Below are positions 9,209 through 16,358 of a stretch of 40,914 bases of DNA, piece by piece. Each line of letters begins with the position of its first letter. Position 1 is the stretch's first letter. The stretch is from contig JBBDSH010000042.1 of the NCBI GenBank assembly GCA_040905045.1, positions 1 to 40,914 of the forward strand. Direction: 5' to 3'. The notes under the pieces are model-generated. The model searched no databases. It saw only the letters and a program-made list of their open reading frames with translations, and had not been told where the DNA came from. Origin of the DNA: JBBDSH01 sp040905045 (GTDB lineage Bacteria; Pseudomonadota; Gammaproteobacteria; Eutrophobiales; Eutrophobiaceae). Both the position numbers and the translations under genes were made by a program.

Positions 9209-11308
9209 TCATTGACTGCCTGTGGGCTTCAAGTAACGCTTCAGTTCGTCGAGATCATTCACCGGTTCGCGACAGCTCATGCCTTCGCAGATATACGCCA
9301 ATGGTTGGCCTGCTGATCGCCGTTCCTCCAGCAGGTCCGGCAGGCCGGTCGCTTCTTCCGGGACAGCGTAGACCTCGGTGAGCGCATCGCTGTATTGCAG
9401 CACAAGCCGTTGCCAGTGCCGCAGCGCCGCCTCCGGGCCGCGCAGGACAATCTGGGCGTGAGGAAAATACCGGGTCTGCAGGGCCGTCAGTACGGCCACA
9501 TGGGCGTGGGGCAGGCGCTGCAGCGACGGCCAGGCCGCCTGCAGGGTATCCTCGGCGGCGTCCAGGTATTCCTGCCGGCCGGTCAGGCAGCCCAGGCGGA
9601 ACAGGGCGTCGGCGGCAACGCCGTTGCCGGCAGGGAGTGAGTCGTCCATGAACTCCTTGCGACGCTGCAGCAGGGATTCGTGATCGATGCTGGTGAAGTA
9701 AAAGCCGCCATCCTTGTCGTCGTGGTACAGGGACAGCATGGTATCGGCCAGTTCCAGGACGAAATCCAGCCGGCGGGTTTGCCAGCGCACATTCAGAAAG
9801 CGCAGCACGGCGTCGATGAGAAAGGCGTAATCGTCCAGGTAGGCATTAAGATGCGCCCGGCCGTCCTTACAAGTGGCCAGCAGACGGCCGTCCCGCCACA
9901 ATCGTTCCTGAATGAAATCCAGCGCCCGTTCCGCCGAATCGGCCCAGGCAGGCTCGTCAAGGCGGGCGGCGGCCACTGCCATGCCGCGGATCATCAGGGC
10001 GTTCCAGGAAGTGAGGATCTTCTCGTCGCGACCGGGCCAGACCCGCTCGTTCCGGGCCGCCAGCAGCTTGTTGCGGGCGGAATCCAGCAATGCATTCACC
10101 TTGTCGGTATCCAGGGACTGCTGTTTGGCGATGTCGTCAATGGACACCACCGCTTCCAGATGCCAACGGCCCTCGAAGTTGGGGGAGCGACCCAGGCCGT
10201 AGCGGAGCGCAAAGACACGGTATTCCTCCTCGCACAACAAAGATTGCACTTCCTCCGGCGTCCACAGATAGAAGCGGCCTTCCTCGCCCTCGGAATCGGC
10301 ATCCAGGGAGGAGTAATAGCCGCCTTCCGGTGACTGCATGTCGCGCATGACCCACTCGGCGGTTTCCTTCGCCGCCCGCTGATAGAGTTCGTCGCCGGTG
10401 ATCTTCCAGGCATCGGCGTACGCGCCCAGCAGCGGCCCGTTGTCGTAGAGCATTTTCTCGAAATGGGGAATACTCCATGTCTCGTCCGTGGAATAGCGGC
10501 AGAAGCCGCCGCCCAGGTGATCGTAAATACCGCCGTCCGCCATTTTCGTCAGTGACAGGGCGGCCATCTTCAGGCAGCCGTCGGCCCGGTCCGGATCCCG
10601 GTCCCGCTGCAGGCAGTAGCGCGCCAGCAGGAATTCGATATTGGTGGTGTGGGGGAACTTGGGCGCGCCGGTGAAACCACCGTTGACAGCGTCGAAGTTT
10701 TCCGCCAGTTCGTCCACGCATTGCTGCAGAATGCCCGGGTCGATGTCGCCGCTGTCGGCGGCCGGTGCCGGTTCCAGTCTTTGCAGCGCTTCCATGAAGG
10801 ATTGATTCTGATTGCGGATGGCTTCGGCTTCGGTTCGATAAAGCTCGGCGATGCGAACCAGCAGATCCTTGAAGCCGGGCATGCCGAACTTCGCCTCGCG
10901 GGGGAAATAGGTGCCGCCGAAGAACGGTACTTGGTCGTCCGGGGTCAGGAACAGGGTCAGCGGCCAGCCGCCGGGGCGCTGGCTCAGGAGCTGCTGGCCG
11001 ATCTGGTAAATTTTGTCGAGATCGGGCCGTTCCTCCCGGTCCACCTTGATGTTGACGTAATGCTCGTTCATCAGGGCCGCCGTTTCCTCGTCCTCGAAGG
11101 ATTCATGCGCCATGACGTGGCACCAGTGGCAGGCGGAATAGCCGATGGACAGCAGAATGGGTTTGTCCTCCCGCCGCGCCTTTTCCAGTGCCTCCTCGTT
11201 CCAGGGATACCAGTCCACCGGGTTGTGCGCGTGTTGCTGCAGGTAGGGGCTGGTCTCGTGGATGAGGGCGTTGGGCTCGTGGTTTCCGGTGTGCGGACTG
11301 GTCGTCAT
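9209..11308 (-). CDS. DUF255 thioredoxin-like / six-hairpin glycosidase-like protein (YyaL type)
   Basis: The N-terminal about 160 residues are a DUF255 thioredoxin-like domain, with ETSPYLQQHAHNPVDWYPW and the redox-like motif C60-H-W-C63 (SACHWCHVMAHESF), followed by VDREERPDLD. The remaining about 500 residues are a helical toroid of the kind seen in N-acylglucosamine epimerase and six-hairpin glycosidase folds (GGGFCRYSTDETW, HFEKMLYDN). This matches the bacterial YyaL / human SPATA20 family of about 680-700 aa, so the gene is complete. The biochemical function of the family is unsettled. It stands alone, 184 bp downstream of the pckG promoter end, and its start ATG at 11308 faces the lgt region. 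Confidence 0.92.
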   Translation of the reverse strand: MTTSPHTGNHEPNALIHETSPYLQQHAHNPVDWYPWNEEALEKARREDKPILLSIGYSACHWCHVMAHESFEDEETAALMNEHYVNIKVDREERPDLDKIYQIGQQLLSQRPGGWPLTLFLTPDDQVPFFGGTYFPREAKFGMPGFKDLLVRIAELYRTEAEAIRNQNQSFMEALQRLEPAPAADSGDIDPGILQQCVDELAENFDAVNGGFTGAPKFPHTTNIEFLLARYCLQRDRDPDRADGCLKMAALSLTKMADGGIYDHLGGGFCRYSTDETWSIPHFEKMLYDNGPLLGAYADAWKITGDELYQRAAKETAEWVMRDMQSPEGGYYSSLDADSEGEEGRFYLWTPEEVQSLLCEEEYRVFALRYGLGRSPNFEGRWHLEAVVSIDDIAKQQSLDTDKVNALLDSARNKLLAARNERVWPGRDEKILTSWNALMIRGMAVAAARLDEPAWADSAERALDFIQERLWRDGRLLATCKDGRAHLNAYLDDYAFLIDAVLRFLNVRWQTRRLDFVLELADTMLSLYHDDKDGGFYFTSIDHESLLQRRKEFMDDSLPAGNGVAADALFRLGCLTGRQEYLDAAEDTLQAAWPSLQRLPHAHVAVLTALQTRYFPHAQIVLRGPEAALRHWQRLVLQYSDALTEVYAVPEEATGLPDLLEERRSAGQPLAYICEGMSCREPVNDLDELKRYLKPTGSQ

Positions 11309-11455
11309 AAGGGTGCCGTATTCATTGAAGTGTCTGATTGTTGGTCCCGTGGGCGCCGTGGTCGGTTCCGACCCATGCTACACTAGGGGACCATGACTCA
11401 CGATGCCGTATCCAGTACAACGATATGTTTTGCTAATGCAGCCGGGTCCGATCCT

Positions 11456-11542
11456 GATTCGCGGCGGGGTCGCCGCTCCTACAACCATGGTTTACCTCCC
11501 ATGTGGAGCGGAGGCTGTGGGAGGCGCGACCCCGCGCCGAAT
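11456..11542. repeat. Inverted pair of REP-like units upstream of lgt
   Basis: Two REP-type units face each other. The one at 11456-11486 reads on the minus strand as TTGTAGGAGCGGCGACCCCG followed by CCGCGAAT. The one at 11513-11542 reads on the plus strand as GCTGTGGGAGGCGCGACCCC followed by GCGCCGAAT. Each folds into its own GC-rich hairpin and the two are separated by 26 bp, the layout of a REPIN or BIME-type doublet. A third, single unit lies at 3466-3495. An open frame of 59 codons crosses the pair (11393-11572) but shows no protein-like signal. Confidence 0.8.
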
Positions 11543-11580
11543 AACCCTTCCATGATCCCTCCAAATTTATAATTGGTCCT

Positions 11581-12375
11581 ATGCTGCCTTATCCAGATAT
11601 AGATCCGGTCGCCATCGAGCTGGGCCCCGTGCAGATCCACTGGTACGGCATCAGTTACGTAGTCGCGCTGCTGCTGGCCTGGTGGCTGCTGACCCGCCGC
11701 GCCGTGAAACCCGGCTCGGACTGGACCAGAGAGCAGGTGGCGGATCTCATTTTCTACGGCGCCGTCGGCATGATCATCGGCGGGCGCCTGGGATCGGTCT
11801 TGTTCTACAATCTCTCGTATTACCTGGAACATCCCCTGGCGGTGTTCCGAATATGGGAGGGCGGCATGTCCTTCCATGGCGGTCTCATCGGCGTGCTGTT
11901 GGCCATGGCACTCTTCGCCCGGCAGCGCGGCAAATCCTTTTTCGCCGTCGGCGATTTCCTGGCGCCGGTCGTACCCGTGGGCCTGTTCTTCGGCCGCATC
12001 GGTAATTTCATCAATGGCGAACTTTGGGGCAAGCCCACGGATCTGTCCTGGGCCATGATCTTTCCCGCCGAGCGGGCGGGCGGCGTCCCCCGACATCCCT
12101 CGCAGCTCTATGAGGCCTTCCTGGAAGGGCTGGTGCTGTTCATCGTGTTGTGGTGGTTTTCCGCCAAACCGCGGCCGCGCATGGCCGTCTCCGGCCTGTT
12201 CCTTGTCGGCTACGGCGTCTTCCGTTTCGCCGTGGAATTCGTGCGCGAACCGGATTCCCAGCTCGGCTACCTGGCCTGGGATTGGGTGACGATGGGGCAG
12301 GTGTTGTCGTTGCCTATGATTCTTGCCGGCTTGTGGCTACTTGCCGTCGCCTATCGAAATAGAGAGCCGGGCTAA
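11581..12375 (+). CDS. lgt: Prolipoprotein diacylglyceryl transferase
   Basis: Lgt transfers diacylglycerol from phosphatidylglycerol to the lipobox cysteine of prelipoproteins in the inner membrane, the first step of lipoprotein maturation. The 264-residue product has seven hydrophobic helices and the two hallmark segments: HGGLIG near residue 100 and the Lgt signature GRIGNFINGELWG near 138-150. It opens MLPYPDIDPVAIELGPVQIHW, normal for the family. The ribosome site before the ATG at 11581 is weak. It lies 162 bp upstream of thyA, an lgt-thyA pairing common in gammaproteobacteria, but a long palindrome now separates the two. Confidence 0.97.
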   Translation: MLPYPDIDPVAIELGPVQIHWYGISYVVALLLAWWLLTRRAVKPGSDWTREQVADLIFYGAVGMIIGGRLGSVLFYNLSYYLEHPLAVFRIWEGGMSFHGGLIGVLLAMALFARQRGKSFFAVGDFLAPVVPVGLFFGRIGNFINGELWGKPTDLSWAMIFPAERAGGVPRHPSQLYEAFLEGLVLFIVLWWFSAKPRPRMAVSGLFLVGYGVFRFAVEFVREPDSQLGYLAWDWVTMGQVLSLPMILAGLWLLAVAYRNREPG

Positions 12376-12390
12376 ACCTGTTACGGATTG

Positions 12391-12466
12391 GTTCTCGCAA
12401 AGCACGCAAAGATCGCAAAGGATCAAAAACTCGATATTTCTTGGCGTACTTGGCGCTCTTGGCGAG
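12391..12466. repeat. Long imperfect hairpin repeat, copy 1 (CGCAAAG / CTTGGCG family)
   Basis: The left arm (12391-12418) carries three CGCAAAG-type words spaced about 10 bp apart; the right arm (12439-12465) carries three CTTGGCG-type words ending CTTGGCGAGA. The arms are imperfectly complementary around a short AT-rich loop. Copies 2 and 3 are at 32541-32615 and 35267-35343. Here it lies between lgt and thyA. Confidence 0.8.
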
Positions 12467-12537
12467 ATCAATATTAGAAACGCTTGACGATTCGGACTCA
12501 TGTTTTATTCTCGGGTTCAAATGAAGGCGATTGAATA

Positions 12538-13332
12538 ATGCAGCAATACTTGGACTTAATGCGCCACGTCCGCGAGCACGGGGCGGAGAAGAGTGATCGC
12601 ACCGGCACCGGTACGTTGAGCGTGTTCGGTTACCAGATGCGTTTCGATCTGGCCGACGGTTTTCCCCTGGTCACCACCAAGAAACTGCATCTGAAATCCA
12701 TCATTCACGAACTGCTGTGGTTTCTGCAGGGAGATACCAACATCCAGTACCTTAAGGAACACAAGGTGCGCATCTGGGACGAATGGGCCGACGAAAACGG
12801 CGATCTGGGGCCGGTGTACGGCGCCCAATGGCGTTCCTGGAAGGCGGCGGACGGCCGCACTATCGACCAGATTGCCGACGTGGTGGAGATGATCAAAAAG
12901 TATCCCCATTCCCGCCGCCTCATCGTCAACGCCTGGAACGTGGGCGAGATCGACAACATGGCGCTGGCGCCGTGCCACGCCTTCTTCCAGTTCTACGTCG
13001 CCGATGGAAAATTATCCTGCCAGCTCTATCAGCGCAGTGCCGATATCTTCCTCGGCGTGCCTTTCAACATCGCTTCCTATGCATTACTGACCATGATGAT
13101 GGCGCAGGTCACCGACCTGGAACCGGGGGAGTTCATTCACACCCTGGGTGACGCCCACCTGTATCTGAATCACCTGGAACAGGCGGACGAGCAGCTTACC
13201 CGCGAGCCGTATCCGCTGCCCGTCATGAAGATCAATCCGGATGTGAAATTGATCTTTGATTTCCGATTCGAGGATTTCGAATTACAGAACTATCAGGCAC
13301 ATCCAAATATTCCCGCGCCGATTGCGGTTTGA
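12538..13332 (+). CDS. thyA: Thymidylate synthase
   Basis: ThyA methylates dUMP to dTMP using methylenetetrahydrofolate and yields dihydrofolate, which FolA recycles. The 264 residues equal the E. coli length and residue numbering holds: Arg21 in SDRTGTGT, catalytic Cys146 in LAPCHAFF, and the segment QRSADIFLGVPFNI that contacts dUMP. The C-terminus ends IPAPIAV as in the family. GAAGGCGATTGAATA precedes the ATG and provides a ribosome site. The usual partner folA lies 1.9 kb downstream, with a methyltransferase gene between, which looks like an insertion into a former thyA-folA unit. Confidence 0.98.
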   Translation: MQQYLDLMRHVREHGAEKSDRTGTGTLSVFGYQMRFDLADGFPLVTTKKLHLKSIIHELLWFLQGDTNIQYLKEHKVRIWDEWADENGDLGPVYGAQWRSWKAADGRTIDQIADVVEMIKKYPHSRRLIVNAWNVGEIDNMALAPCHAFFQFYVADGKLSCQLYQRSADIFLGVPFNIASYALLTMMMAQVTDLEPGEFIHTLGDAHLYLNHLEQADEQLTREPYPLPVMKINPDVKLIFDFRFEDFELQNYQAHPNIPAPIAV

Positions 13333-13355
13333 TTAACAGCCGGTTGTAGTGAATT
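13331..13355 (+). repeat. Left direct repeat flanking the methyltransferase segment
   Basis: Starting inside the thyA stop codon, the sequence has ATTAA, two variable bases, GCCGG and TTGTAGTGAATT. The same pattern, with one extra base, recurs at 15007-15032 upstream of folA (about 22 of 25 bases identical). The two copies bracket the methyltransferase gene. Confidence 0.6.
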
Positions 13356-13416
13356 TGAGGGCAGTGAACAAGATATAAACCGTTATCATTTTCTTATACT
13401 TCAGGGGAATTCATAA

Positions 13417-14916
13417 ATGAATCAAAACAGGCAGGCTGCGGCTTGCGCAGGTAATTTCCCAGCCCCCGATTTTACCCGGCGGCTGGAGCGTCATCCCGGT
13501 CCCGATGATCGACCGTGGTGGCGATTGTGGATGTCCGGCTATACGATTCCGGCTGTTTACACGGCCTGGAGAGCAGAGGTCTTTTCATTCTGCCTCAACC
13601 ACTATCGCTCCGTCGACGAGGTTGCCGATACTTGTGATATCAGTCGCCGTGCTGCCAGGGTTCTTTTAAATCTGCTCGCCAGTGTGAATCTCCTGGATGT
13701 GAAGAATGAATGCTTCCGGGCGACCGTATATGCAAGTGAAAGGTTTGGCAAAGACACAGAAGAAGGTGAATGGTGTCATTGGCTTAAGGCGCAGTACGAT
13801 ACCCCGGTGACGCCGGATCGGTTATACGATTTTATTATCGGTGCCGACAATATCACGTTTCCACTGTCTCCCGACATTACACATGAGGATGACAGGAGAC
13901 TTTTAAATCTCCCCTGGTTTTTTCCTTCTGTCGTAGTGGCTGACAAGCTGGGAATTCCGGAGCTTATGGCTTCAGAACCGGAACGAACTCTCGAGAGTGT
14001 GTACATAAGCAGAAACCTGCCGGGCGCAAGGGATAATACCGGTGCCATCAAGCCTGCGCGTGTGGAACAACTGCTGGGCCATTTGCAGTCGGCAGGAATA
14101 ATCAGTGGGAAACAGGAGCATGGTTACAGGCTGGCCTCCGGGTTTTCTGAATTCCTGAATCCGGCCAGTTGTTTTTATAAAGGCGGGACCCTGCGCCTCA
14201 TGGAAATGGCGCCTCCGAGCGCAGCGCAGTCCTGGGAAGCGCTGGAACAGGAACGGGCGCCGGCGGAGTCGCGCATGGATGAAACCATCAAGTCCCCCGA
14301 TTTGGCGGAAACCTATGCGTTTGCACTGCATATGGACGCCCAGGGTGCCGGTGCCGACGCATCACTGGCCAGTTCCGGACTGATTCGTTCTACTGATCGC
14401 GTACTGGATCTTGCCGGAGGAGCCGGCAGTTACAGTATCTGTTCGGCCATACAGTCTCCGGAGCCCCGCTTTTACCTTCTGGAGCAATACCCCATGACCG
14501 AAGTGGCGCGATCCTGGATAAAACAATACGGTATTGAAACAAATGTGGAGGTGTTCGAAGGTAATATGTTTGAACTCAGTAGTATTGAAAAGGTGGTTTC
14601 GGAGATCAGACCGAACACTGTCTTCGCCAGCAATATATTCCATGACTGGGGGCCGGAAGAAAACGTGGCTCTGGCGCGGGAAGTTTATAATACGCTTCCG
14701 GAAGGAGGTCGTTTTATTCTCCACGAGATGCCGCTGTCCGAAGACGGTTTCAGTTGTGATATTGCAGCCGGTTTCTCGGAAACGCTCCGGATATGGACCG
14801 AAGGAATGCAGTACAGGATTTCAGAAATGGAGGAAATGCTGCGCCGGGCAGGTTTCCGGTTTATTGAAACCACCGACAGTCTGGGGCCTTTCAAGTTTAT
14901 CGTTGCTGTCCGATAA
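13417..14916 (+). CDS. SAM-dependent O-methyltransferase, family 2, with doubled N-terminal domain
   Basis: The C-terminal part, about residues 290-499, is a family-2 (plant/HIOMT-like) methyltransferase. It has the SAM-binding loop VLDLAGGAGSYS near 330, and SNIFHDWGPEENV near 405-417, whose HDW His is the catalytic base in related O-methyltransferases. The segment LPEGGRFILHEM and a GPFKFIVAVR end complete it. N-terminal to this are two wHTH dimerisation-like modules: residues about 38-115 (YTIPAVYTAWRAEVFSF to VNLLDV) and about 168-250 (WFFPSVVVADKLGIPELM to AGIISGKQEHGYRL). Usual members have one and about 340-380 aa, against 499 here. The substrate is unknown. Its base composition looks more AT-rich than thyA and folA, and direct repeats flank it, suggesting later insertion. 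AGGGG precedes the ATG. Confidence 0.85.
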   Translation: MNQNRQAAACAGNFPAPDFTRRLERHPGPDDRPWWRLWMSGYTIPAVYTAWRAEVFSFCLNHYRSVDEVADTCDISRRAARVLLNLLASVNLLDVKNECFRATVYASERFGKDTEEGEWCHWLKAQYDTPVTPDRLYDFIIGADNITFPLSPDITHEDDRRLLNLPWFFPSVVVADKLGIPELMASEPERTLESVYISRNLPGARDNTGAIKPARVEQLLGHLQSAGIISGKQEHGYRLASGFSEFLNPASCFYKGGTLRLMEMAPPSAAQSWEALEQERAPAESRMDETIKSPDLAETYAFALHMDAQGAGADASLASSGLIRSTDRVLDLAGGAGSYSICSAIQSPEPRFYLLEQYPMTEVARSWIKQYGIETNVEVFEGNMFELSSIEKVVSEIRPNTVFASNIFHDWGPEENVALAREVYNTLPEGGRFILHEMPLSEDGFSCDIAAGFSETLRIWTEGMQYRISEMEEMLRRAGFRFIETTDSLGPFKFIVAVR

Positions 14917-15006
14917 TTTGTGTCGGCAGATTTGCAGTTTCGAGGGCATTATACTTATTCCATCGCTGCGGGATACCGTAGCTTGTTTTACCTGATAGTG
15001 TTTTTC

Positions 15007-15032
15007 AATTAATTGCCGGATTGTAGTGAATT
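15007..15032 (+). repeat. Right direct repeat flanking the methyltransferase segment
   Basis: Contains ATTAATTGCCGG followed by ATTGTAGTGAATT, matching 13331-13355 at about 22 of 25 positions with one inserted base. It lies in the 292-bp gap before folA, which shows no other gene or clear promoter. Confidence 0.6.
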
Positions 15033-15208
15033 GTTGCAGATTTCTTGATGGCCGTGCCGATTGGAAGCATCCTGCGCATTCCATTTTGTGTTGAATCGAT
15101 AACGAAGATATGGAAAACCGTCCGGAAATGTTCGGTTTCTGTCCGGGGCCGGCGCGTGATAATATCCGGATCGTGTTATCGCGTATAAACAGCCTCTGAG
15201 CAGTATTC

Positions 15209-15697
15209 ATGTTCATCTCTCTTATCGTCGCCATGGATGACAACGGTGTCATTGGCGCCGACGGCGGGTTGCCGTGGCGGCTGTCTGCCGATCTGAAGCA
15301 TTTCAAGGAAGTCACCATGGGCAAGCCCATCGTCATGGGCCGCAGAACCCACGAGTCCATCGGCCGGCCGCTGCCGGGGCGGGAGAATATTGTTCTGACC
15401 CGGGATCAAAACTACAAGGCCGAGGGTTGCACGGTGCTGCACAGCATCGACGACCTGTTTATACACTGTCGCTATCACGAGGAAGTCATGATCATGGGCG
15501 GCGCAGAGCTGTACCGGCAGTTCCTGGACAGAGCCCATCTCATTTACCTTACCGAGGTCCATGCGCGGGTGGAGGGGGATACGTACTTTCCCGATTACAA
15601 TCCGGACATCTGGGACGAGGTGGCGCGGGAGGATTTCCGCGCGGATGAGGACAATGAATACGATTACAGTTTCGTGGTGCTCAAGAAAGAGTCGTAA
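15209..15697 (+). CDS. folA: Dihydrofolate reductase
   Basis: FolA reduces dihydrofolate to tetrahydrofolate with NADPH, regenerating the cofactor used by ThyA. The 162-residue length is typical of the chromosomal enzyme (E. coli 159). Visible family features are the opening ISLIVAMDDNGVIG with the Met20-type loop GGLPWRLS, the catalytic acid at about Asp28 in LSADLKHFK, the NADPH-binding MGRRTHESIG, and IMGGAELYRQFL. The start ATG at 15209 follows a weak ribosome site. It should cooperate with thyA 1.9 kb upstream. Confidence 0.98.
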   Translation: MFISLIVAMDDNGVIGADGGLPWRLSADLKHFKEVTMGKPIVMGRRTHESIGRPLPGRENIVLTRDQNYKAEGCTVLHSIDDLFIHCRYHEEVMIMGGAELYRQFLDRAHLIYLTEVHARVEGDTYFPDYNPDIWDEVAREDFRADEDNEYDYSFVVLKKES

Positions 15698-15710
15698 ACG
15701 CCCATGGGAA

Positions 15711-15740
15711 TTGACAATATTTGTCAATAATTGCCATAAT
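15711..15740 (+). promoter_or_regulatory. parD promoter with overlapping palindromic operator
   Basis: A consensus -35 TTGACA (15711-15716) is followed after 18 bp by CATAAT (15735-15740). The -35 lies inside the perfect inverted repeat TTGACAA-TAT-TTGTCAA (15711-15727). Autoregulation by an antitoxin dimer bound at such a palindrome is the norm for ParD systems; here it is inferred from position. Confidence 0.7.
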
Positions 15741-15758
15741 TCGCGCAGGAGGCAGCTT

Positions 15759-15995
15759 ATGGCAACCATGAATGTTTCGTTACCGGATCCCATGCGCGAA
15801 TGGGTTGAAGCCCAGGTGGAAAGCGGGCTATACAGTAATGCCAGTGATTACGTCCGTGACCTGATCCGTCGCGATCAGGAATACAAAGACAAGCACAAAG
15901 CCCTGCTCAATGCGCTGGAAGCCGGCGAGAAAAGCGGTGCCTCGAAACGCACCATCGATGAAATATGGAAAGACGTGAAAACACGGACGGGGTAA
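15759..15995 (+). CDS. parD: ParD-type ribbon-helix-helix antitoxin
   Basis: The 78-residue product matches the type II antitoxin ParD of the CC2985 type. An N-terminal ribbon-helix-helix (MNVSLPDPMREWVEAQVESG, then YSNASDYVRDLIRRDQ) binds DNA and dimerises. A flexible acidic/basic C-terminal tail (about residues 45-78, EAGEKSGASKRTIDEIWKDV) normally wraps the ParE toxin. AGGAGG at 15747-15752 fixes the ATG at 15759; a longer in-frame reading from 15561 lies inside folA and is rejected. A strong promoter with a palindrome lies just upstream. The parE gene that should follow appears decayed, so this is probably an orphan antitoxin, able at most to regulate itself or protect against a related toxin encoded elsewhere. 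Confidence 0.9.
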   Translation: MATMNVSLPDPMREWVEAQVESGLYSNASDYVRDLIRRDQEYKDKHKALLNALEAGEKSGASKRTIDEIWKDVKTRTG

Positions 15996-16109
15996 ATGTA
16001 TCCTTCTTACAGGTTTGCCGCAAATTCAAAAAAGACGTCATTCTGTACATGGATTGTACAGAATCCAGTGCCATGGATGGGCGAGTGCGGCGCAACCACA
16101 CAACAGTGA
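15996..16109 (+). pseudogene. Probable remnant of a parE toxin gene
   Basis: An ATG follows the parD stop codon directly (TAA then ATG), where a translationally coupled parE would start. The first 13 codons read MYPSYRFAANSKK, similar in style to ParE N-termini. The frame then runs to a stop after 37 codons without the ParE core. One extra base in the A-run near 16030 would continue the frame as KKDVILYMD, but this also ends within about 40 codons, at the palindromic repeat at 16131. I read this as a truncated and frame-shifted toxin gene. It could instead be unrelated sequence. Confidence 0.35.
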
Positions 16110-16130
16110 CAGATGATGCGTTACAAGGAC

Positions 16131-16196
16131 TGGATGCCGGATAGCGCTGAACGGCGCGCTTCCGGCATGACGGCTTCGGGTTAGCATCATACCGGC
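16131..16196. repeat. Dispersed palindromic repeat, ATGCCGGA...TCCGGCAT family, copy 1
   Basis: ATGCCGGA (16134-16141) pairs perfectly with TCCGGCAT (16161-16168), followed by ATGACGG and CATCATACCGGC. A second copy at 23405-23469 is about 85 percent identical by eye. The style resembles the short GTCATxCCGG-type repeats of other proteobacteria. Here it lies in the gap between parD and cydA (15996-16358), which otherwise holds only the parE remnant and a possible cydA promoter. Confidence 0.7.
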
Positions 16197-16302
16197 TGAG
16201 CTCTGAATTCCCGCTTAATAACATACCGGGACTTGCTGAGTTCTGAGCAGGCTAAGGCTGGCATGATGGATTTTTCTCTTCAAACCGACAATGTAACCTG
16301 TT

Positions 16303-16332
16303 TTGTAACGGTACGATTCCATTTTTTATAGC
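16303..16332 (+). promoter_or_regulatory. Possible cydA promoter
   Basis: TTGTAA (16303-16308) and TATAGC (16327-16332) are spaced 18 bp apart, about 26 bp before the cydA ATG. Both hexamers are imperfect. No FNR-type TTGAT-N4-ATCAA box was found between 16197 and 16352. Confidence 0.3.
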
Positions 16333-16358
16333 GGGAAACGGGCGTAGAATAAGTGACT

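Noticed and set aside
11393..11572. 59-codon open frame upstream of lgt
   Set aside because: It starts with ATG behind a TACACT-like -10 but crosses two REP units and shows no protein-like features.
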